Shown here one piece after another: positions 62,101 to 64,000 of a stretch of DNA of 64,000 nucleotides. The notes under the pieces were generated by a model that had not been told where the DNA came from, did no database searches, and was given only the letters and a program-made list of their open reading frames with translations. This DNA is from Cololabis saira. Lineage: Eukaryota; Chordata; Actinopteri; Beloniformes; Belonidae. The stretch covers positions 17,166,690-17,230,689 of the forward strand of contig NC_084601.1 in assembly GCF_033807715.1 (NCBI RefSeq), in the 5' to 3' direction. Positions within the stretch are counted from its first letter, which is position 1, and each line of letters begins with the position of its first letter. The translations under genes were made by a program, and so were the position numbers.

Positions 62101-64000
62101 GCTAGCATCTCTGGCAATACTTTGAGATCATAACTTCATAGAGATCCAGATGAAATGCGGAGGTGACTTAGCAAGCTTGTAGCCTGTATTATGAGTGTCT
62201 GATTAAGAATTTAACAAAATAAAAAGCCTCTGATGCCGCTATTACCAGCAGTGATTCACTTCACCATCCATACTGCAGGACAAAGGGATATGTCGCGTTA
62301 AACACCTTGAATACCTAAAACGAAGCTCATAAGATGCTCTATGAATAAGTGCAATTAACTACTGGCTCTCCCCTGAAACATATCAACGCACAGAAAAACG
62401 CGCCGCCAAGTAAGAAAGAAAACAGTCTGATGTAACCCAAAACTCCTCAACCCCCACTCAAGGGATGAGAGAACATGCAGAGATGTTAGTTTTTCCTCCC
62501 CACCTGGGTCATATCATTGTGTGACACCCCACCACCCCCCACCCATTTTCCTGATGCTTTCAAGGCATCCTTCAAAAAAAAAAGAATGGCAGTGTTTTGT
62601 GACCCGCAAAAAGTGAGGATGCTGTATAAAAAAAACAACATCATGCAATGGAGTTAAAATATTATGTTGAAAGTATGAATGAATTTGGTAGCAGCAACAT
62701 GTGTCGGTGAAACTGTTTAACATCCCCTCTTAACAACGGGATGTGTATCGGAGTGTATGTTGTTTTAAAACTATATTTCTTTCAGCATTGATGTGTTCAC
62801 ACTAACAGACATGCAGTCTTTTGACTGAGCACTGATAAAAAGCTGAATAATCTGTCTCCTCTTCAGTCTGGGGGACACGCCGTCCATGGTTTTCAAAAGG
62901 AATTTGACATTTTGATTCTTCTGACCCGAGCAAAGTTTTCCATTCTGCCTTTAGTCCATTTTTTAAAGAGCTAACGAGTTTATGATTTTACGTACTGTGG
63001 AAGATGAGCCGTTCAAAGTCTTCCCAGTTTTACATGCAGAAACATTGCTCTGCAATTGCATCCTTATTTATAGACTCAGATCTTTCTATTTTTAATTTCT
63101 CTTGGTGAATCTCTGGCCATTTCTACTTCTGTTGTGAATAAAATATGGATTTGTGATATTTGCCCATCATTGCATTTGGTTTTTATTAACATTTTATACA
63201 ATGCCTCAGTATCTTTAGAGCTGCAGAGCAGTGTAATTCTGCAAGATGAGCCAAATTTGAAACTAATCTCTCTTGACTGATATCTACAAATTGGAATGAT
63301 TAGACTTCAGTGGTGAATGTTTAAAATAAAAAATATGAATAATGGGAAATAAACTGTATAATTAAAGGTGTTTATTTCCAAATTGGCCAAACCAACTGTC
63401 AAATCAGGTTGGCGCCATATCCATATTTAGTTTGTTTTTTTTCTTATCCAGGCCAACACTGAAATGAACAAAATGAACATTGACATTCTATTAGCAAACC
63501 AAACTACGTTTTTCTAATTTGCTTTGGTCCAGATCGAGTGTGAACTTCTCCTGAGACTTCCTTATCAATTTGACACTTTTTTCCACACACGGCAAACTCC
63601 TGCGTGAAGTGAAAAAAAGCTTTTTTGCAGCGCTACACGGACGACAGTCAGCAGTGACAGCAGTGGAGCTTTTAGCGGCTGAAAAGCCAGACAGTTCTCT
63701 CTGCAGCTGCCGGAGAATACCGGACTGACAATCCCCACCTGGCTTTGAACGCACTCCAAATGTACGCTCAGCCTCCTCCACACAACAAAATGAGTGCAGC
63801 AACTTTCTTCCCTAAAAAGTAAATAACATGTCAATCAATCAACAGGTTAGCAGGAAAAGTTTCTTAATTAACACATCACAACACCAAGCGCTCAGCACCA
63901 ACTTTTCACATAGTGGATGATACTTTTTGATTGGGCCTGCTTTAACCTGGGCCGAGGGATAAAACTTGGTGGTAATTGTGCATTTCTTCCCAGGTGCTCT
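49858..64000 (+). CDS. angpt2: Angiopoietin (ANGPT2-like), 5' part, partial
   Basis: Encodes a secreted ligand of the Tie2 receptor acting on blood and lymphatic endothelium. Coding exons are 49858-50175, 56677-56832, 57476-57597, 59421-59653, 59933-60057 and the first 7 nt of exon 6 from 63994. Exons 1-5 make 954 nt, 318 codons. Residues 1-21 are a signal peptide. Residues 29-46 (VQHG, CSYTFILPE, DHC) are the superclustering region with Cys34 and Cys46. Residues 90-270 are coiled coil, and the fibrinogen-like domain begins at FGDCAEIL near residue 289. The 12-residue Cys spacing, MENNTQWL, GTNLL, DKNS and NSTED favour ANGPT2 over ANGPT1; ANGPT4 is the next possibility. Teleosts can carry 2a and 2b copies and I cannot tell which this is. 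The start has G at -3 and G at +4. An in-frame upstream ATG at 49711 would add 49 residues in front of the signal peptide and is unlikely. Confidence 0.92.
50176..56676 (+). other. angpt2 intron 1 (6.5 kb)
   Basis: Non-coding; holds a complete hAT-type element (51189-51893), an A run at 50679-50692 and a (TAA)n patch near 54300. The block at 55490-55700, with TGCAATTAATGCA-like and GATTA motifs, looks less random than its surroundings and could be regulatory. No exon of a second gene was recognised. Confidence 0.55.
51189..51893. mobile_element. hAT-type non-autonomous element, 705 bp
   Basis: Flanked by a perfect 8-bp duplication, CACACCAC (51181-51188 and 51894-51901). The ends TAGGCATGGG and CCCATGCCTA are perfect 10-bp inverted repeats. 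Subterminal ATCACGATATT and ATATCGTATA motifs. No transposase is recognised in its AT-rich open frames. Confidence 0.88.
56677..56832 (+). CDS. angpt2: angpt2 exon 2
   Basis: 156 nt, residues 107-158, LENFIQENVRSG through EQTRKLTDVETQ; acceptor gtccag, donor gtgagt. Coiled coil. The human sequon N-H-T / N-Q-T in this exon is replaced by V-H-T-Q-T and so is lost. Confidence 0.94.
56833..57475 (+). other. angpt2 intron 2
   Basis: 643 bp, no recognised element. Confidence 0.6.
57476..57597 (+). CDS. angpt2: angpt2 exon 3
   Basis: 122 nt, residues 159-198 plus two bases of the next codon, VLNQTSRLEIQLLEYSL through RLSDKN. Sequon at Asn161; acceptor ctacag, donor gtgaga, exit phase 2. Confidence 0.94.
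57598..59420 (+). other. angpt2 intron 3
   Basis: 1.8 kb with a C run and T run at 59190-59210 and no recognised gene or repeat. Confidence 0.6.
59421..59653 (+). CDS. angpt2: angpt2 exon 4
   Basis: 233 nt completing Ser199 and running FLEQRLLALEARYGMELQG to LLTKVNHCN. Heptad-rich coiled coil with sequon Asn250 and Cys275 near its end. Acceptor cttcag, donor gtaagg, exit phase 1. Confidence 0.94.
59933..60057 (+). CDS. angpt2: angpt2 exon 5
   Basis: 125 nt, residues 277-318, EISSMPKKEPHHFGDCAEIL through HNSTEDVK; acceptor ctgcag, donor gtagtg, exit phase 0. Linker and first part of the fibrinogen-like domain (Cys292), sequon Asn312. Confidence 0.93.
60058..63993 (+). other. angpt2 intron 5 (3.9 kb)
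   Basis: Non-coding. A teleost repeat end lies at 63129-63205. The 60870-61070 block is richer in G+C. No other gene was seen, and the frames at 63491-63834 on the minus strand are unsupported. Confidence 0.55.
63129..63205. repeat. Fragment of a common teleost repeat
   Basis: gttgtgaataaaatatggat, then atcattgcatttggttttta and attttatacaatgcc follow, with substitutions, the terminal text of a very widespread fish repeat. The other end was not found. Confidence 0.5.
63994..64000 (+). CDS. angpt2: angpt2 exon 6, first 7 nt
   Basis: A pyrimidine-rich acceptor (catttcttcccag) ends at 63993 and is followed by GTGCTCT. In phase this gives Val-Leu and the first base of a Cys codon, fitting the family pattern K-(V/A)-x-C-D-M after exon 5. 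The exon runs off the window. Confidence 0.7.

Overview
The window is nuclear DNA from a ray-finned fish, most likely a percomorph teleost. It shows vertebrate genes broken into short phase-matched exons with GT-AG introns, abundant (CA)n, (TA)n and (CT)n microsatellites, and many interspersed repeats of types familiar from teleost genomes. There are no bacterial-style operons. Almost all long open frames are chance frames in introns, spacers or microsatellites.

Layout. Positions 1-13443 (minus strand) hold the 5' two thirds of a fibril-associated collagen gene, col9a2 (collagen IX alpha-2). I placed 26 coding exons, from the signal-peptide exon (13372-13443) to a GDPGVEG exon (161-205); the rest lies left of the window. 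Nearly every exon is a multiple of 9 nt and begins with a whole Gly codon, and the exon order follows human COL9A2, including the NC3 exons with the Cys pair and the Glu-Gly-Ser-Ala-Asp glycosaminoglycan site. One intron uses a GC donor and one exon is only 24 nt.

Positions 13.8-49.2 kb are a gene-poor spacer of about 36 kb. It contains relics of several transposon classes: a TTAA-flanked DNA element with a palindromic MITE inside it, a PIF/Harbinger-type element with a dead Myb/SANT-like reading frame, a hAT element with a perfect 8-bp target duplication, a hAT/ZBED-like remnant, a Ty3/Gypsy gag-pol relic, a THAP-like fragment, and several unclassified teleost repeats. About 0.7-0.9 kb upstream of the col9a2 start are two strong CTCF-like motifs in divergent orientation, a candidate domain boundary.

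Positions 49.2-64 kb (plus strand) hold the 5' half of an angiopoietin gene, best matching ANGPT2: exon 1 (signal peptide and N-terminal cysteine region), exons 2-4 (coiled coil), exon 5 (start of the fibrinogen-like domain), and the first 7 nt of exon 6 at the window edge. Its leader region carries a (CT)n tract and several upstream ORFs. Intron 1 contains a second complete hAT-type element with a perfect 8-bp duplication.

The two genes are divergently transcribed and functionally unrelated: one encodes a cartilage matrix component, the other a secreted Tie2 ligand of blood and lymph vessels. I found no new multi-gene system. The most distinctive observations are the divergent CTCF pair, the GC-AG intron, a relocated cysteine in the angiopoietin stalk, and the set of recognisable dead transposon domains.
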